DNA of 64,000 bases from an uncultured Oscillospiraceae bacterium (GTDB lineage: Bacteria > Bacillota > Clostridia > Oscillospirales > Acutalibacteraceae), in contig UQKB01000009.1 in the NCBI GenBank assembly GCA_900541565.1, positions 1 to 64,000 on the forward strand. The letters run 5' to 3'. The notes under the pieces are model-generated. The model did no database searches. It had not been told where the DNA came from and saw only the letters and a list, made by a program, of their open reading frames with translations. Below, piece by piece: positions 16,160-25,721 of this stretch. The translations under genes and the position numbers were made by a program. Positions within the stretch are counted from its first letter, which is position 1; each line of letters begins with the position of its first letter.

Positions 16160-17032
16160 ATGGCAGTGACATTTTTAGCGCCGGCAAAGATCAATCTTAC
16201 GCTTGATATTACCGGAAAAAGGGAAGACGGCTATCATACGGTAGATATGGTTATGCAAACGGTCAGCCTTTATGATGACGTGACCGTCGAAAAAAGCGCG
16301 CAGGAAGGGATCAGGCTTTCCTGCAATGTGCCGGGCATTCCATGCGACAGCGGCAATACGGCGTATAAGGCGGCGGCTTTGTTTCAGAAAGCGGCGCAAG
16401 TACCAGGCGGCGTTTGTATCTGCATAGACAAGCATATCCCCACACAGGCCGGGCTTGCCGGCGGCAGCAGCGATGCCGCCGCCGTTTTGCTTGCAATGAA
16501 CCATCTGTACGACGCACCGCTTTCCACAGGCACGCTCATGCAGATTGGCGCGCAGGTCGGCGCGGATGTCCCTTTTTGCCTGTATGGAGGAACCATGCTG
16601 GCAAAAGGGATCGGTACGGCGTTGTTTCCGCTGCATCCGCTGCCGCCATGCTGGATCGTGCTGGTTAAGCCGGATGTAGGTGTATCTACAAAAGAAGCCT
16701 ATGCACGCTGCGACAACCGCGGCTATACGGAAAATGTACACAGCGGCAGGCTGGTCAAAGCGCTTGAAGAAGGTTCCTTATCGCTCCTTTCCGGTTGCCT
16801 GCATAATGATTTTGAAGAGGTTTTGCGCTTGCGCTTGATCCGGCAGATCAAAGACGACCTGTGTAAATGCGGTGCCCTTGGTGCATGTATGAGCGGGAGC
16901 GGTCCGACTGTTTTTGGTATTTTTGACCGGAAAGAAACGGCAATGTCATGCACAGAACATTTAAAAGGAACCTATACGGCTGTGTTTCTTGCGCGGCCGG
17001 TATCGTACGGTTGTTTTCAAAAAATTGAATAA
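16160..17032 (+). CDS. ispE: 4-diphosphocytidyl-2-C-methyl-D-erythritol kinase
   Basis: IspE phosphorylates CDP-methylerythritol in the non-mevalonate isoprenoid pathway, which feeds undecaprenyl carriers among others. This is a 290-residue GHMP kinase. The N-terminal block is APAKINLTLDITGKREDGYH, the ATP-binding loop is PTQAGLAGGSSDAAAVLLAM (about 94-113) and the third motif is GACMSGSGPTVFGIF. The start ATG 16160 has AAAAGGAG upstream. It is probably co-transcribed with the Lrp-aminotransferase pair. Confidence 0.96.
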   Translation: MAVTFLAPAKINLTLDITGKREDGYHTVDMVMQTVSLYDDVTVEKSAQEGIRLSCNVPGIPCDSGNTAYKAAALFQKAAQVPGGVCICIDKHIPTQAGLAGGSSDAAAVLLAMNHLYDAPLSTGTLMQIGAQVGADVPFCLYGGTMLAKGIGTALFPLHPLPPCWIVLVKPDVGVSTKEAYARCDNRGYTENVHSGRLVKALEEGSLSLLSGCLHNDFEEVLRLRLIRQIKDDLCKCGALGACMSGSGPTVFGIFDRKETAMSCTEHLKGTYTAVFLARPVSYGCFQKIE

Positions 17033-17052
17033 GAAAAAATTTCCTGCCCATA

Positions 17053-17078
17053 CTTCAGGTAACAAGCATTATCTGAAG
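17053..17078 (+). promoter_or_regulatory. Hairpin overlapping the spoIIR ribosome site
   Basis: CTTCAGGTAA pairs with TTATCTGAAG (one G/T wobble) around CAAGCA. The 3' arm runs into AAGGGG, the spoIIR ribosome site, and GCGTTTTTT follows. It could act as a weak terminator after ispE or mask the ribosome site. Confidence 0.4.
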
Positions 17079-17089
17079 GGGCGTTTTTT

Positions 17090-17695
17090 ATGAAGCTTTT
17101 AATAAAATCTGCTGCGTTTGGCCTGGTTTTAACCATTTTGCTTTCAGGGCTGTATTTTCATGCGGAATGCAAGGTGATTTCCAATTCTGTGCTGCGCCTG
17201 CATATACTTGCAAATTCAGATTCAGAGGAAGACCAGGCGTTGAAGCTGCGTGTGCGCGACGCTGTTTTAGAAAAGGCAGGCTCCCTTTTTTCTTCCGCGC
17301 ATAGCAAAGAGGAGGCTACTAAGCTGACAAAAGCCACGCTGTCTGAAATAGAAGAAATTGCACAAGCGTGTATAACAGAGCAGGGGTATGACTATACCGT
17401 CAAGGCGGAACTGACCAGTATGTTTTTTCAAACCAGAATTTATGACCATATCGCCATGCCTGCCGGCGTTTATGATGCGCTGCGCATTACCATAGGCAGC
17501 GGACAGGGGCAAAACTGGTGGTGTGTGATGTATCCGCCGATTTGCCTGCCCGCAGCAGAAAAAAAGGATGAGCTGGAAGATGTGCTGGAAGAGGAGCAGG
17601 TGGATATCCTGGAAAACCAACCGAAATATGAAATAAAATTTAAAGTTGTCGAAATTTTTGAAAGCATTGCAAACTTTTTTACAAATGGAACGTAA
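17090..17695 (+). CDS. spoIIR: Stage II sporulation protein R
   Basis: SpoIIR is made in the forespore under sigma-F and signals across the septum so that SpoIIGA matures pro-sigma-E. This 201-residue protein has an N-terminal export segment (about 6-24) and the family hallmark SNSVLRLHILANSDSEEDQ (about 32-50), followed by LKLRVRDAVL. The C-terminal tail after about 155 is acidic and variable. It marks the organism as a spore former. AAGGGG lies seven bases before the ATG. Confidence 0.95.
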   Translation: MKLLIKSAAFGLVLTILLSGLYFHAECKVISNSVLRLHILANSDSEEDQALKLRVRDAVLEKAGSLFSSAHSKEEATKLTKATLSEIEEIAQACITEQGYDYTVKAELTSMFFQTRIYDHIAMPAGVYDALRITIGSGQGQNWWCVMYPPICLPAAEKKDELEDVLEEEQVDILENQPKYEIKFKVVEIFESIANFFTNGT

Positions 17696-17708
17696 TTTCA
17701 TTTTTATC

Positions 17709-17737
17709 TTTTCAAGCGCAGCGCAAAGCGGTATAAT
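17709..17737 (+). promoter_or_regulatory. Probable addBA promoter
   Basis: TTTTCA (17709-17714), 17 bases and TATAAT (17732-17737), 35 bases upstream of addB. Confidence 0.45.
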
Positions 17738-17771
17738 AATGGCAGATTAATAATATGGTCGGTGGTAAGCA

Positions 17772-20700
17772 ATGCTGCAGTTTGTTGTAGGTAGAAGCGG
17801 TGCGGGAAAAACAGCATACTTAAAACAAAAGCTTTGTACCCTTGTTACAAAGGAGCAAGCGGACAAGCTGTTGTTCCTGGTGCCGGAGCAGCTTTCTTTT
17901 GAAACGGAAAAAGATATGCTCAGCAGGCTTGGGGCAAAAGAATGCCGGAAGGTTGAAGTGTTAAGCTTTACCCGTCTGGCTGATTTTGTTTACAGACAAA
18001 CAGGCGGCCTGGCCGGTCAGGCAATTGACGACGGCGGCCGCCATATTATTATGAGCCTTGCAATCGAGCAGGCGCAGGACCGCTTGGAGCTGTATCAAAA
18101 ACAAGCGGGAAAACCCGAACTCATACCGCTTATGCTCAATGCACTCAAAGAATTAAAAACATGCGCGGTCTCTACACAGCGCCTGCGGGAAGCGGCAGCG
18201 GGCTTTGTAAACGGTACGCTCAGGCAAAAGGTCATGGAAACCGCGCTGATTGTAGATATATACGATGCTATTTTGGAAGGAAGCTATATAGATCCCCTGG
18301 ATGATCTTACGCGCTTATACCATGCCCTTTCTGCGCATACGCTTTTTGACGGATATACGGTGGTGGTAGACGGCTTCAGCGGTTTTACGGCGCAGGAGCA
18401 GAAAATTTTGGAAGTCCTTATCCGTCAGGCCTCCCTGTGTATAATTTCCATATGCGGCGATGAGGCGGAGTTTGCATCGGACGGTAATCTGTTTTTTACC
18501 ACAAAGCGCACGAAAAAACGCTTAAAAGAGCTTGCGAAAAAAAATGGGGTGCCGGTTTTGCAGGATATCCGGTTGGATAAACCGTTGCGTTTTTCTGTAC
18601 CGGCTATTTCCTATTTGGAAGAACATTTTGAGCGCCCGGCTTCGTTACCTTATACAGAAGCGCCCGATGGCGTTACCGTATATTGTGCAGACGATATTTA
18701 CGATGAATGTGACTTTGTTGCCCGCACCATCCGCAGCCTTACAATTGAGCAGGGATATACATATAAAGAGATTGCCGTGATCTGCCGCGATATAAATTTT
18801 TACAGAGGTATATTGGACACAGCCCTTGAAAAATACGGCGTTGCCTATTTTATGGATGCTCCACAAGAAATATCGGCAAAGCCGTTGATGCTGTTTGCAC
18901 TGTCGGCGTTTGCCTGCATCCATACTGCCTTTTCCACAGACAGCCTGTTTCGGTTTATCAAAACCGGGCTTACAGGTGTTTCTGTTGAAGAAGCGGCGGC
19001 GCTTGAAAATTATGCCTTTGTCTGGAATATTACCGGTAAGAAATGGCTGTCCCCGTTTACGGCAAATCCAAGGGGATACAGTGACACCTTTACGCAGGAA
19101 GACCAGATGGAATTGGAAGCGCTTGAAGATCTGCGGGAGAAAGTGACCGCGCCGCTTCTTCTTTTTCAGCGGCGCATTCGTGATGCGGGAGGAACAGAAA
19201 TATCCAAGGCCGTGTATATGCTTTTGCAGGATTATGATGTACCCAATACTTTAAAGGAAATAACAGGCCGTTTTAAGGAACAGGGCGACCTGCCCGCTGC
19301 GCAGGAGCAGCAGCGGCTTTGGGATCTTTTTATGGACGCGCTGGATTGCATGGCCCTGATTCTTAAAGATCGTCCGATTTCTACCAGGCGCTACAGTGAA
19401 CTGCTACAGCTTGTAGTCAACAGTGCAGACCTTTCCTTTATTCCCAATTCCCTGGATGAGGTGACCGTTGGAACGGCAGACAGAATACGCCTGCACGCGC
19501 CAAAGGCGGTCTTTGTGATCGGGGCGATCGAAAACGAATTTCCGCGTATGCCGGTTGCCGGCGGCGTTTTTACAGACCAGGAACGAAAGGCCCTGCTTGC
19601 CTTGCAGCTTCCGCTTTACGACAGTATCGAACAGCTTGCCGCGCAGGAAAAGTTTTTGTCCTACAGTGCGATCAGTGCGCCTTCGGAAAAGCTGTATGTG
19701 TCCTGTTACCGGCAAAATTTGCAGGGGGAGAGCAAAACGCCTTCCTCTATTGTACGGGAAACCCTGCGTATTTTTCCGGCTATTGTGCCGCAATCTATGC
19801 ACGATGCGTATTGGGCAGAGCTTTTATGGGCACCGCAGCCTGCATTTGAGCGGTGCGCGCAGTACAGCCGCACAGACCCAAACGCCCAGGCGCTTTTAGA
19901 TACTTTTTTTGCCGGTCAGAAAGAGTTTTCTGCAAAACGGCTGGCCATTGCACGCTATGCACAGAAGCGTCCACCGCAGATTTCCGACACACAGCTTGCG
20001 CACAAGCTGTTTGCAAAAGGCGGGATGAAGCTGTCGGCTTCCCAGGTAGAAAAATATTATTTGTGCCCATTTGCCTATTTTTGCAGGTATGGATTAAATA
20101 CAAAAGAGCGCAAAAGCGCACAGGTAGACGCTGCCGAATACGGAAGCCTGGTTCATTTTTTAATGGAGGCCGTGCTGAAAAGCCATTCCGTGCAAACGCT
20201 GTCTTCCATGCCGGAAAAACAGCTGCGTTCGCTGTTGAAAGAAAATTTGCAAAAGTATTTGGAGCGCCATTTCGGCGGTGCGCAGGATAAATCCAAGCGG
20301 TATCTTGCCATGCTGGCACGCATGGCAGAAGGGACTTTTCAGCTGATCAGGCACATTTTGCAGGAACTTTCGCAAAGTGCGTTTATACCCGCCGGTTTTG
20401 AAATGTTTATCGGTGAAGGCAGCGAGGTACCGCCTTATACGCTTGCTTTAGGCGATGATGAGAAAATCCTGATACAGGGCTTTGTAGACAGAATCGACGT
20501 CATGCGCGCAGAGGGCAAAACGTATATCCGCGTGGTAGACTATAAAACCGGCAGCAAAAAATTTGTTCTTTCCGATGTTTTGTTTGGGCTAAACCTGCAA
20601 ATGCTCATCTATCTTTCAGCAATTACAAAAAATGCGGGAGAGAAATACGGTGGCCAGCCGGTTCCGGCCGGTGTGCTTTACATGCCGGCCGCAGCCGCGG

Positions 20701-21164
20701 TTGTAAATGCAGAAAAAGACGACACAGCGCAGGATATTCAGGAAAAGCAAGCGAAAAGCTACCGGATGAACGGACTGATATTAGACGACGTCCATGTGAT
20801 ACAGGGGATGGAAAAGCAGGGGAAAGGCGTTTATATCCCCGTAACGCTCAAAGAAGAAAAAGCAGGAAAAGAAAACAAAGCAGATACACATGTGATCAAA
20901 ATAGATAAGGGTAAAGAATATACCGTTTCACAAGCGCAAATGCGCGCGCTTTTTGCAAAAATAGACGCGCTGGTACTGCAAATGGCGCGACAGCTGTTTA
21001 ACGGGTATATTGCGCCTGTCCCGGCAAAGGGGAGCTATGATGCCTGTAAATGGTGTCCTTATACGGCGGCCTGCGGTTACAAAGAGGGTATGCCGTGCAG
21101 GGATATTACACAGGACAAGAACCCCGTGGACCTTTCTGCACCAGAAGAAAAAGCAGGTGAATAA
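17772..21164 (+). CDS. addB: ATP-dependent helicase/nuclease subunit B
   Basis: AddB is the second nuclease subunit of AddAB, the Firmicutes counterpart of RecBCD, which resects double-strand breaks for RecA. The 1130-residue protein has an N-terminal P-loop GRSGAGKTAYL (about 7-17) and a degenerate helicase core. The C-terminal RecB-type nuclease shows GFVDRIDVM and VVDYKTGSKKF. The 4Fe-4S staple is visible as one Cys in YYLCPFAYF and the cluster CKWCPYTAAC...MPC near the end. ATG 17772 begins with the expected LQFVVGRSG. The stop is two bases before addA. Confidence 0.96.
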   Translation: MLQFVVGRSGAGKTAYLKQKLCTLVTKEQADKLLFLVPEQLSFETEKDMLSRLGAKECRKVEVLSFTRLADFVYRQTGGLAGQAIDDGGRHIIMSLAIEQAQDRLELYQKQAGKPELIPLMLNALKELKTCAVSTQRLREAAAGFVNGTLRQKVMETALIVDIYDAILEGSYIDPLDDLTRLYHALSAHTLFDGYTVVVDGFSGFTAQEQKILEVLIRQASLCIISICGDEAEFASDGNLFFTTKRTKKRLKELAKKNGVPVLQDIRLDKPLRFSVPAISYLEEHFERPASLPYTEAPDGVTVYCADDIYDECDFVARTIRSLTIEQGYTYKEIAVICRDINFYRGILDTALEKYGVAYFMDAPQEISAKPLMLFALSAFACIHTAFSTDSLFRFIKTGLTGVSVEEAAALENYAFVWNITGKKWLSPFTANPRGYSDTFTQEDQMELEALEDLREKVTAPLLLFQRRIRDAGGTEISKAVYMLLQDYDVPNTLKEITGRFKEQGDLPAAQEQQRLWDLFMDALDCMALILKDRPISTRRYSELLQLVVNSADLSFIPNSLDEVTVGTADRIRLHAPKAVFVIGAIENEFPRMPVAGGVFTDQERKALLALQLPLYDSIEQLAAQEKFLSYSAISAPSEKLYVSCYRQNLQGESKTPSSIVRETLRIFPAIVPQSMHDAYWAELLWAPQPAFERCAQYSRTDPNAQALLDTFFAGQKEFSAKRLAIARYAQKRPPQISDTQLAHKLFAKGGMKLSASQVEKYYLCPFAYFCRYGLNTKERKSAQVDAAEYGSLVHFLMEAVLKSHSVQTLSSMPEKQLRSLLKENLQKYLERHFGGAQDKSKRYLAMLARMAEGTFQLIRHILQELSQSAFIPAGFEMFIGEGSEVPPYTLALGDDEKILIQGFVDRIDVMRAEGKTYIRVVDYKTGSKKFVLSDVLFGLNLQMLIYLSAITKNAGEKYGGQPVPAGVLYMPAAAAVVNAEKDDTAQDIQEKQAKSYRMNGLILDDVHVIQGMEKQGKGVYIPVTLKEEKAGKENKADTHVIKIDKGKEYTVSQAQMRALFAKIDALVLQMARQLFNGYIAPVPAKGSYDACKWCPYTAACGYKEGMPCRDITQDKNPVDLSAPEEKAGE

Positions 21165-21166
21165 AG

Positions 21167-24100
21167 ATGGAAAAAAGGAATTGGACAGAAAACCAGATCC
21201 GTGCAATTCGGGCAAGAAACGGTGCGCTGCTGGTTTCGGCTGCAGCGGGCTCCGGAAAAACGGCCGTTTTAGTAGAGCGTGTGATCGAACGGATTACAGA
21301 CCCGGCCAATCCAACGGATGCAGACAAGCTTTTGGTGGTTACCTTTACAAGAGCTGCTGCGGCGGAGATGAAAGAGCGTATTACCCTTAAGCTGGAAGAG
21401 CTGCTCCATCTTGACCCGCACAACATCAACCTGCGCCGTCAGCAGCTTTTGCTTGCAAAAGCCAATATCAGCACAATTCACAGCTTTTGCAGCGAGCTGG
21501 TCAGGGAAAATTTTTATAAATTGGGTATATCGCCGGATTACCGCCTGGCAGAAGAAAACGAGCTTCTGCTTTTGCAATACGAAGCAGTCAACAATGTAAT
21601 CGAAACGCTTTATGAGCAAAATACCGCGCAGGAGTTTTATCATTTTGCCAATGTCTTCAGCACGGCTAAAAGCGATTTTTTACTTCAACAGGTATTGCTG
21701 CGCCTGTATGATTTTTTACGGGCGCATCCGTTTCCGGATAGATGGCTTGCAGATAAAGAGAAAATGTACGATCCGGAAATCCCCGTTGAAAAAACGCAAT
21801 GGGGGCAAGTTATCACCGAGTATGTACAGGCTGCCGCCGCCTTTTGCAAGGAGCTTGCAGAGGAATCCCTGCGGCTTTGGGAGCAGCTTCCGGATCTTGG
21901 GGAGGCATTGTACGAGCTGCTGAAAAAAGATGCCGACAGCATAGAAAAAATCCTGACCGCCGTGGGCCATGCATCGTGGGATGTATGCCGCGCCTGCCTG
22001 CAGGCGTTTGACAGCAGGACGCGTTTTGTCAGCGCAAAAGGCTATAAGGACGATCCTATAAAATGCAAAATACAGGCAAACCGCGATTTATTAAAAAAAA
22101 CACTGAAAACCCTTTTGGGCTTTTACCAGCAGGAGCAGCAGGAATGCAGGCAGGATATTTGCGCGCTTTTACCCGTTGTACACCAGCTTTTCGGCGCGGT
22201 TCGCCTCTTTGCAGAAGAATACAGCCGGCTGAAAAGCGAAAAAAACCTTGCAGATTATAACGACCTGGAACATTGGACGCTGCATCTTTTGCTGGAAGAA
22301 ACGGAAGACGGCTTTGCATTTACACAGGCCGCACAAGACATAGCCTCCCGTTTTGCAGAGGTTATGGTCGATGAATACCAGGATGCAAACGAAATTCAGG
22401 ATTTGATTTTTCGCGCCGTCAGCCGTAATGGGGAAAACCTGTTTGTCGTCGGCGACGTTAAGCAGAGCATTTATGGATTCCGGCAGGCCATGCCCGCAAT
22501 CTTTCTGCGGCGCAAAAACAACTATCCGCTTTATGACCCGCAAAAGGACGCTTATCCGGCCAAAGTGATTTTGGACCAGAACTTCCGCAGCCGAAGCGGG
22601 GTTACCGCTGCGATAAACTTTGTGTTTGGGCATCTGATGTCGCAGCAGGTAGGGGATATGGATTATACGCAGGAGGAAGCGCTTCTGCCAGGCGCACAAT
22701 ATCCTATAGATCACAATCCCGATATGGCGTTTCATCTGCTGCATACAGGTATGCAGCAACAGGAAGAGGCCGATATTTTAGAAGCGCGCCATATTGCATC
22801 GATCATTCACCGCTATATGGATACGTATCAGATTACAGAGAAAAACGGCACCCGCGCGGCAAAATACAGCGATTTCTGCATTTTGCTGCGCGGCGTCAGC
22901 AATCATGCGGAATTCTATGTAAAAGAGCTTATAAACTGCGGGATTCCGGCGGCAGCGCAATCGGGCGGCGGATTTCTTTCTTTACAGGAGGTGTCCGTCA
23001 TGCTGGCTTATCTGCGCATACTGGACAACCCTCTGCAGGATATTCCACTTTTAACCGTACTGCTCAGCCCAATGGGTGGTTTTACCGCAGACGACCTTGC
23101 AAAAATACGTGCAGAAAAACCAAAAGGCAGGCTGTTTTTTGCTTTGAAAGCATATGCACAGGCCGGAAACCGCCGTGCACAGGATTTTTTAGCAGAAACA
23201 GGCGCCTTACGCCGGAAAGCCGCTACCACTCCAACCGATCTGCTGATCCAGTCCATTTATACCAAAACAGGCTATACGGCGGTTGTGCAGGCGGCAGAAG
23301 GCGGCAGTGCGGCGCTTTCTCATCTTCGTCTACTGCAGGAGCATGCAAAAAGCTTTGAGCGCTCCGGCTATAAAGGCCTTGGGAGCTTTATCCGTTTTAT
23401 TGACAAGCTGCAGGAAAAAAACGGCGACCTACCTTCAGGCAACAGCTTTGAAGGCGACGACTGCGTCAAGGTCATGAGTATTCACCATTCCAAAGGCCTG
23501 GAGTTCCCGATCTGTTTTATTGCCGCTGCAGCCAGAAGCTTTAAAAGCGATAAAGCGGACGAAGTGCTTTTGCACGGGGAGCTTGGTATTGGAATCCGCA
23601 AAAAAGATCCTGTCAATCAATGCAGGTATACAACCATGCCCAGACAAGCTGTGGCGCTTGCAATCGACAGGGAAAGCAAATCGGAAGAATTGCGCATACT
23701 ATATGTCGCCATGACAAGGGCAAGGGAAAAGCTTTATATCATTGGCAGCCAGAAAGACCCGCAGCGGTACTTAAAGGGAGTTGCAGCAAAATTGGGCCAG
23801 GGGGGGAAACTTTCCCCTTACATTGTGCGCAGCGCCAATTCTATTTTAACCTGGATTACGCAGTGCGCGCTGCTGCATCCTTCCGGCCGACAGCTGCGAA
23901 AGCTTGCCGGCATGCCGCAGACAGTAATGCAACAGGATTGCAGCCAATGGGATATACGGTTGGTTGAATCTATAGAGCCTCCAAGGGAACAGACCGAAAC
24001 AACGTCCATATCGGAAAAACAAGCACCCCCATGCAATCTGGATGCGGCCATCAGCAGGATTACAGCGCCCTATCCGCATCATTTGCTGACAAAGATCCCC

Positions 24101-24706
24101 GCCAAGGTTGCCGCATCGGACCTTGCGCATCAACAGGTCAGCGCGCGCTACGCTTTTACTGCACGCCCTGCCTTTCTGCATAAAGGGGCAATGACGGGGG
24201 CGGAAAAGGGTACGGCGCTGCATAGCTTTATGCAGTTTGCCGATTTTCAGGCTTTTTTGGAAAGCCCGCATCAGGAAATCCACCGGCTTTCCACAAACGG
24301 CTTTATTACGCCGCGACAAGCGCAAGCGCTCGATTTGGAACAGCTTACAAAATGCCTGACAAGCAGTGTGCTGCAGAGATACTGTAAAGCTAAAAAAAAG
24401 TACCGGGAATTTCGTTTTACGGTAAAAATAAAGGCGGGCCTTGCGGATCAAACGCTCAGCCCACCATATAGCGATGCACAAATGATTTTGCAGGGCGCTG
24501 TTGACTGCGCCTTTGAGGAAAACGGTGCGATCGTGATTGTGGATTATAAATCAGACCATGTAAAAGACATGGGAGAACTGTGTGAAAAATATAAAACACA
24601 GCTTTTTCTGTATAAAAACGCAATGGAACAGTGTACGGGCCTTCCTGTTGCAGAATGTATTTTGTATTCGTTTTATCTTAACGAGTTTTGCACGGTTACA
24701 TTATAG
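21167..24706 (+). CDS. addA: ATP-dependent helicase/nuclease subunit A
   Basis: AddA is the UvrD-type 3'-5' helicase and nuclease of AddAB. The 1179-residue protein has Walker A AAAGSGKTA (about 25-33), TFTRAAAAEMKERI, motif II VDEYQDANEIQD, QSIYGFRQA, VMSIHHSKGLEFP and LYVAMTRAREKLY. The C-terminal nuclease has GAVDCAFEENG and VDYKSDHV. It starts two bases after addB. Its TAG stop shares the six bases 24701-24706 with the stop of the convergent WYL gene, and I see no terminator between them. Confidence 0.97.
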   Translation: MEKRNWTENQIRAIRARNGALLVSAAAGSGKTAVLVERVIERITDPANPTDADKLLVVTFTRAAAAEMKERITLKLEELLHLDPHNINLRRQQLLLAKANISTIHSFCSELVRENFYKLGISPDYRLAEENELLLLQYEAVNNVIETLYEQNTAQEFYHFANVFSTAKSDFLLQQVLLRLYDFLRAHPFPDRWLADKEKMYDPEIPVEKTQWGQVITEYVQAAAAFCKELAEESLRLWEQLPDLGEALYELLKKDADSIEKILTAVGHASWDVCRACLQAFDSRTRFVSAKGYKDDPIKCKIQANRDLLKKTLKTLLGFYQQEQQECRQDICALLPVVHQLFGAVRLFAEEYSRLKSEKNLADYNDLEHWTLHLLLEETEDGFAFTQAAQDIASRFAEVMVDEYQDANEIQDLIFRAVSRNGENLFVVGDVKQSIYGFRQAMPAIFLRRKNNYPLYDPQKDAYPAKVILDQNFRSRSGVTAAINFVFGHLMSQQVGDMDYTQEEALLPGAQYPIDHNPDMAFHLLHTGMQQQEEADILEARHIASIIHRYMDTYQITEKNGTRAAKYSDFCILLRGVSNHAEFYVKELINCGIPAAAQSGGGFLSLQEVSVMLAYLRILDNPLQDIPLLTVLLSPMGGFTADDLAKIRAEKPKGRLFFALKAYAQAGNRRAQDFLAETGALRRKAATTPTDLLIQSIYTKTGYTAVVQAAEGGSAALSHLRLLQEHAKSFERSGYKGLGSFIRFIDKLQEKNGDLPSGNSFEGDDCVKVMSIHHSKGLEFPICFIAAAARSFKSDKADEVLLHGELGIGIRKKDPVNQCRYTTMPRQAVALAIDRESKSEELRILYVAMTRAREKLYIIGSQKDPQRYLKGVAAKLGQGGKLSPYIVRSANSILTWITQCALLHPSGRQLRKLAGMPQTVMQQDCSQWDIRLVESIEPPREQTETTSISEKQAPPCNLDAAISRITAPYPHHLLTKIPAKVAASDLAHQQVSARYAFTARPAFLHKGAMTGAEKGTALHSFMQFADFQAFLESPHQEIHRLSTNGFITPRQAQALDLEQLTKCLTSSVLQRYCKAKKKYREFRFTVKIKAGLADQTLSPPYSDAQMILQGAVDCAFEENGAIVIVDYKSDHVKDMGELCEKYKTQLFLYKNAMEQCTGLPVAECILYSFYLNEFCTVTL

Positions 24707-25717
24707 CAGACCCTTTTCCTGCGGTGTTTTTGCAATTGCTGCAAGCTTTTGCTCCAGCATGGCCTGCAGCTTATGCGGCGCGCATACATGTATCCTGTCG
24801 CAAAGCGGCAGCAGCCAGTCTGCAAGACCGTCACTGATATATACACTTGTCCGCAGCAGAAAACGCTCTTTGCCTTTATTCATAACCTCGCAGCCGGAAC
24901 CAAAGCGGTCCAGCATAATTTCCAAAACGCTGTTTTTACATAAAAGCTCCAGTTCACACTGTGCTCCGGGGTACATCATAATATTTTTCCGTACGTAATC
25001 GGCTGTGTCAAATACGCCGGTATAGCCGCTCACCTGGCTGTGCGGCCTTGCGCTTTCCTGCGTAATGTGCGCCATTTTCATCCGGTCCAGGCGGTAATTG
25101 CTTAGGTTGTCGTATTTTTCGTAATTGCCCACCAGATAGTAGCGGTCGTTTGCCCATACAAGCGCATAGGGGCTGATAACAAAGTCGCGGTCTTTTTTTA
25201 AAACAGCCTGGTTGTCTTCAATTTTATAATGGCAGTAGGTAAAGGCAATTTTTTTATTTTGCGCAATTGCGCGGTTGACCGCGTCGATGATATAATAGAT
25301 CTGTTCATTTTTAAATTTTAAGCGGGTGTCGATATGCAGCTGGGGTGCAACCTCATTGGATTGATGGACGCTTAAAAAGGCCAGAAGCTTTTTTGAAAGC
25401 TCTCTGGTCTTTTTTTCCGTAATAAACGGCGCGCTTGCAACCGCGTCGAGCAAAAGGCGTATTTCCGCCACTTCAAACTCCCTTTCGGCAAGGAAAAAAC
25501 CGTCCTTTGCTGCGTATGCTCTGGAAACATCCAGGCCATACGCGCACAGAGCATTAATATCGTCGTAAATTGCCTTGCGCCCGCTTTCAATAGAGCGCTC
25601 CTTCAAAAAATCCATAATCTTTGCGGCGGTTACAGGGTGCTCCTCATCGCTGTATGCCTTTAAAAAATCCAGCACATATAAAAGCTTTACACGTCTGGTA
25701 TAGTTTTTCTTTTCCAT
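24701..25717 (-). CDS. WYL-domain (YafY-type) transcriptional regulator
   Basis: This 338-residue regulator has an N-terminal HTH (about 1-70, RRVKLLYVLDFLKAYSDEEH) and a WYL ligand domain (about 140-230) with KIAFTYCHYKIED and SPYALVWANDRYYLVGNYE, the latter carrying the WANDRYYLVG form of the WYL motif, then a C-terminal WCX-type extension. WYL regulators often respond to nucleic acids or nucleotides. The ATG at 25717 with AGGTGACAGG is preferred over an upstream ATG at 25738 that has no ribosome site. It overlaps the end of the upstream FAD gene only if the longer start is used. Confidence 0.88.
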   Translation of the reverse strand: MEKKNYTRRVKLLYVLDFLKAYSDEEHPVTAAKIMDFLKERSIESGRKAIYDDINALCAYGLDVSRAYAAKDGFFLAEREFEVAEIRLLLDAVASAPFITEKKTRELSKKLLAFLSVHQSNEVAPQLHIDTRLKFKNEQIYYIIDAVNRAIAQNKKIAFTYCHYKIEDNQAVLKKDRDFVISPYALVWANDRYYLVGNYEKYDNLSNYRLDRMKMAHITQESARPHSQVSGYTGVFDTADYVRKNIMMYPGAQCELELLCKNSVLEIMLDRFGSGCEVMNKGKERFLLRTSVYISDGLADWLLPLCDRIHVCAPHKLQAMLEQKLAAIAKTPQEKGLL

Positions 25718-25721
25718 CCTG

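Noticed and set aside
16175..16741. 188-codon minus-strand frame inside ispE
   Set aside because: Fully antisense to a conserved gene; explained by codon bias of ispE.
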